A program made the translations under genes and the position numbers. Positions 6,181 to 6,485 of a stretch of 6,485 nucleotides of DNA are shown in pieces (the first letter of the stretch is position 1; every line of letters begins with the position of its first letter). The notes beneath the pieces are model-generated. The model saw only the letters and a program-made list of their open reading frames with translations. It made no database searches and had not been told where the DNA came from. This stretch comes from Verrucomicrobiota bacterium (GTDB taxonomy: Bacteria; Verrucomicrobiota; Verrucomicrobiia; Chthoniobacterales; JAFAMB01). The DNA lies in the NCBI GenBank assembly GCA_019241095.1, contig JAFAXJ010000227.1, positions 1 to 6,485 of the forward strand, written 5' to 3'.

Positions 6181-6485
6181 ATGGCATTTGGTTTTTTTCA
6201 GAATCTGATTGATCGATTCAGCGGCAAGCCCGTGGACTGGGATGAACTCGAAGAGTTGCTGATCCGCTCGGATATAGGGGTTCCGATGACTCTGCAAATT
6301 GTCCAAGACCTTCAGGCTCGCCGAGAAAAGATTACCGCCAAAGACGTTGTTCAGGCGACAAAGTCTCGTATCGAACAGGTCCTGCCGGTATCAGCCGGGA
6401 GGTTGCGACCGCTGCCAAATCGGCCCAAGGCGATTCTCATGATTGGAGTTAATGGCACTGGGAAAACTACTTCTAGTGCTAAACT
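6181..6485 (+). CDS. ftsY: Signal recognition particle receptor FtsY, N-terminal part (cut by window end)
   Basis: The first 101 residues of an SRP-family GTPase run off the right edge in frame. FtsY docks ribosome-SRP complexes at the membrane and hydrolyses GTP together with Ffh to hand nascent chains to SecYEG. Residues 1-70 fit the helical N domain, including DWDELEELLIRSDIGV (19-34), a typical N-domain helix pair. RPKAILMIGVNGTGKTTSSAKL (81-102, last residue incomplete) is the first strand and P-loop (G1) of the G domain; the GVNG-x-GKTT form favours FtsY over Ffh, which usually has G-x-QGSGKTT. The ATG at 6181 is well supported: a TGA at 6160-6162 closes the frame upstream and the N domain starts at once. 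There is therefore no acidic A domain of the kind E. coli FtsY carries; this is the short NG-type FtsY known from many bacteria. No strong Shine-Dalgarno is visible. It begins 199 bases after the CNNM gene. Confidence 0.93.
   Translation, partial: MAFGFFQNLIDRFSGKPVDWDELEELLIRSDIGVPMTLQIVQDLQARREKITAKDVVQATKSRIEQVLPVSAGRLRPLPNRPKAILMIGVNGTGKTTSSAK

Overview
The window reads as a bacterial chromosome segment with about half G+C by eye. All six supported genes lie on the + strand. There is no sign of a mobile element, CRISPR array, rRNA or tRNA. The set (Lnt-like membrane protein, PHP-glycosyltransferase fusion, zinc-free short S14, CNNM/CBS protein, FtsY) suggests a Gram-negative-type bacterium. 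A Verrucomicrobiota lineage such as the soil Chthoniobacterales is my best guess. That guess rests on overall gene flavour and a small GAG-rich hexamer repeat before ftsY, not on a decisive marker.

Left part (1-3978): three tightly packed genes that look like one operon. The first is the 3' part of an apolipoprotein N-acyltransferase-like (nitrilase-fold) membrane protein, cut by the window edge. It overlaps by 29 bases a DUF2334-type polysaccharide deacetylase, whose stop is followed after one base by an 800-residue fusion of a PHP metal-dependent hydrolase with a GT4 glycosyltransferase. The Lnt-like protein appears to lack the catalytic Glu and Cys of real Lnt, while the deacetylase and both halves of the fusion keep their key residues. 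I infer a cassette that makes or trims a cell-envelope glycan or glycolipid; the substrate is unknown. This is the part most likely to hold something undescribed.

Middle (3979-4583): a stand-alone rpsN encoding the short, zinc-free form of ribosomal protein S14. It is followed at once by a sizeable stem-loop and then a 270-base gap without a convincing gene.

Right part (4584-6485): a CNNM/DUF21-CBS-CorC_HlyC membrane protein (ion transport family), a 199-base gap with a small palindrome and the hexamer repeat, then the 5' third of ftsY (SRP receptor GTPase). This FtsY lacks the usual acidic N-terminal domain. The window ends just inside its P-loop region. These genes are housekeeping in type and need not be functionally tied to the left-hand cassette.
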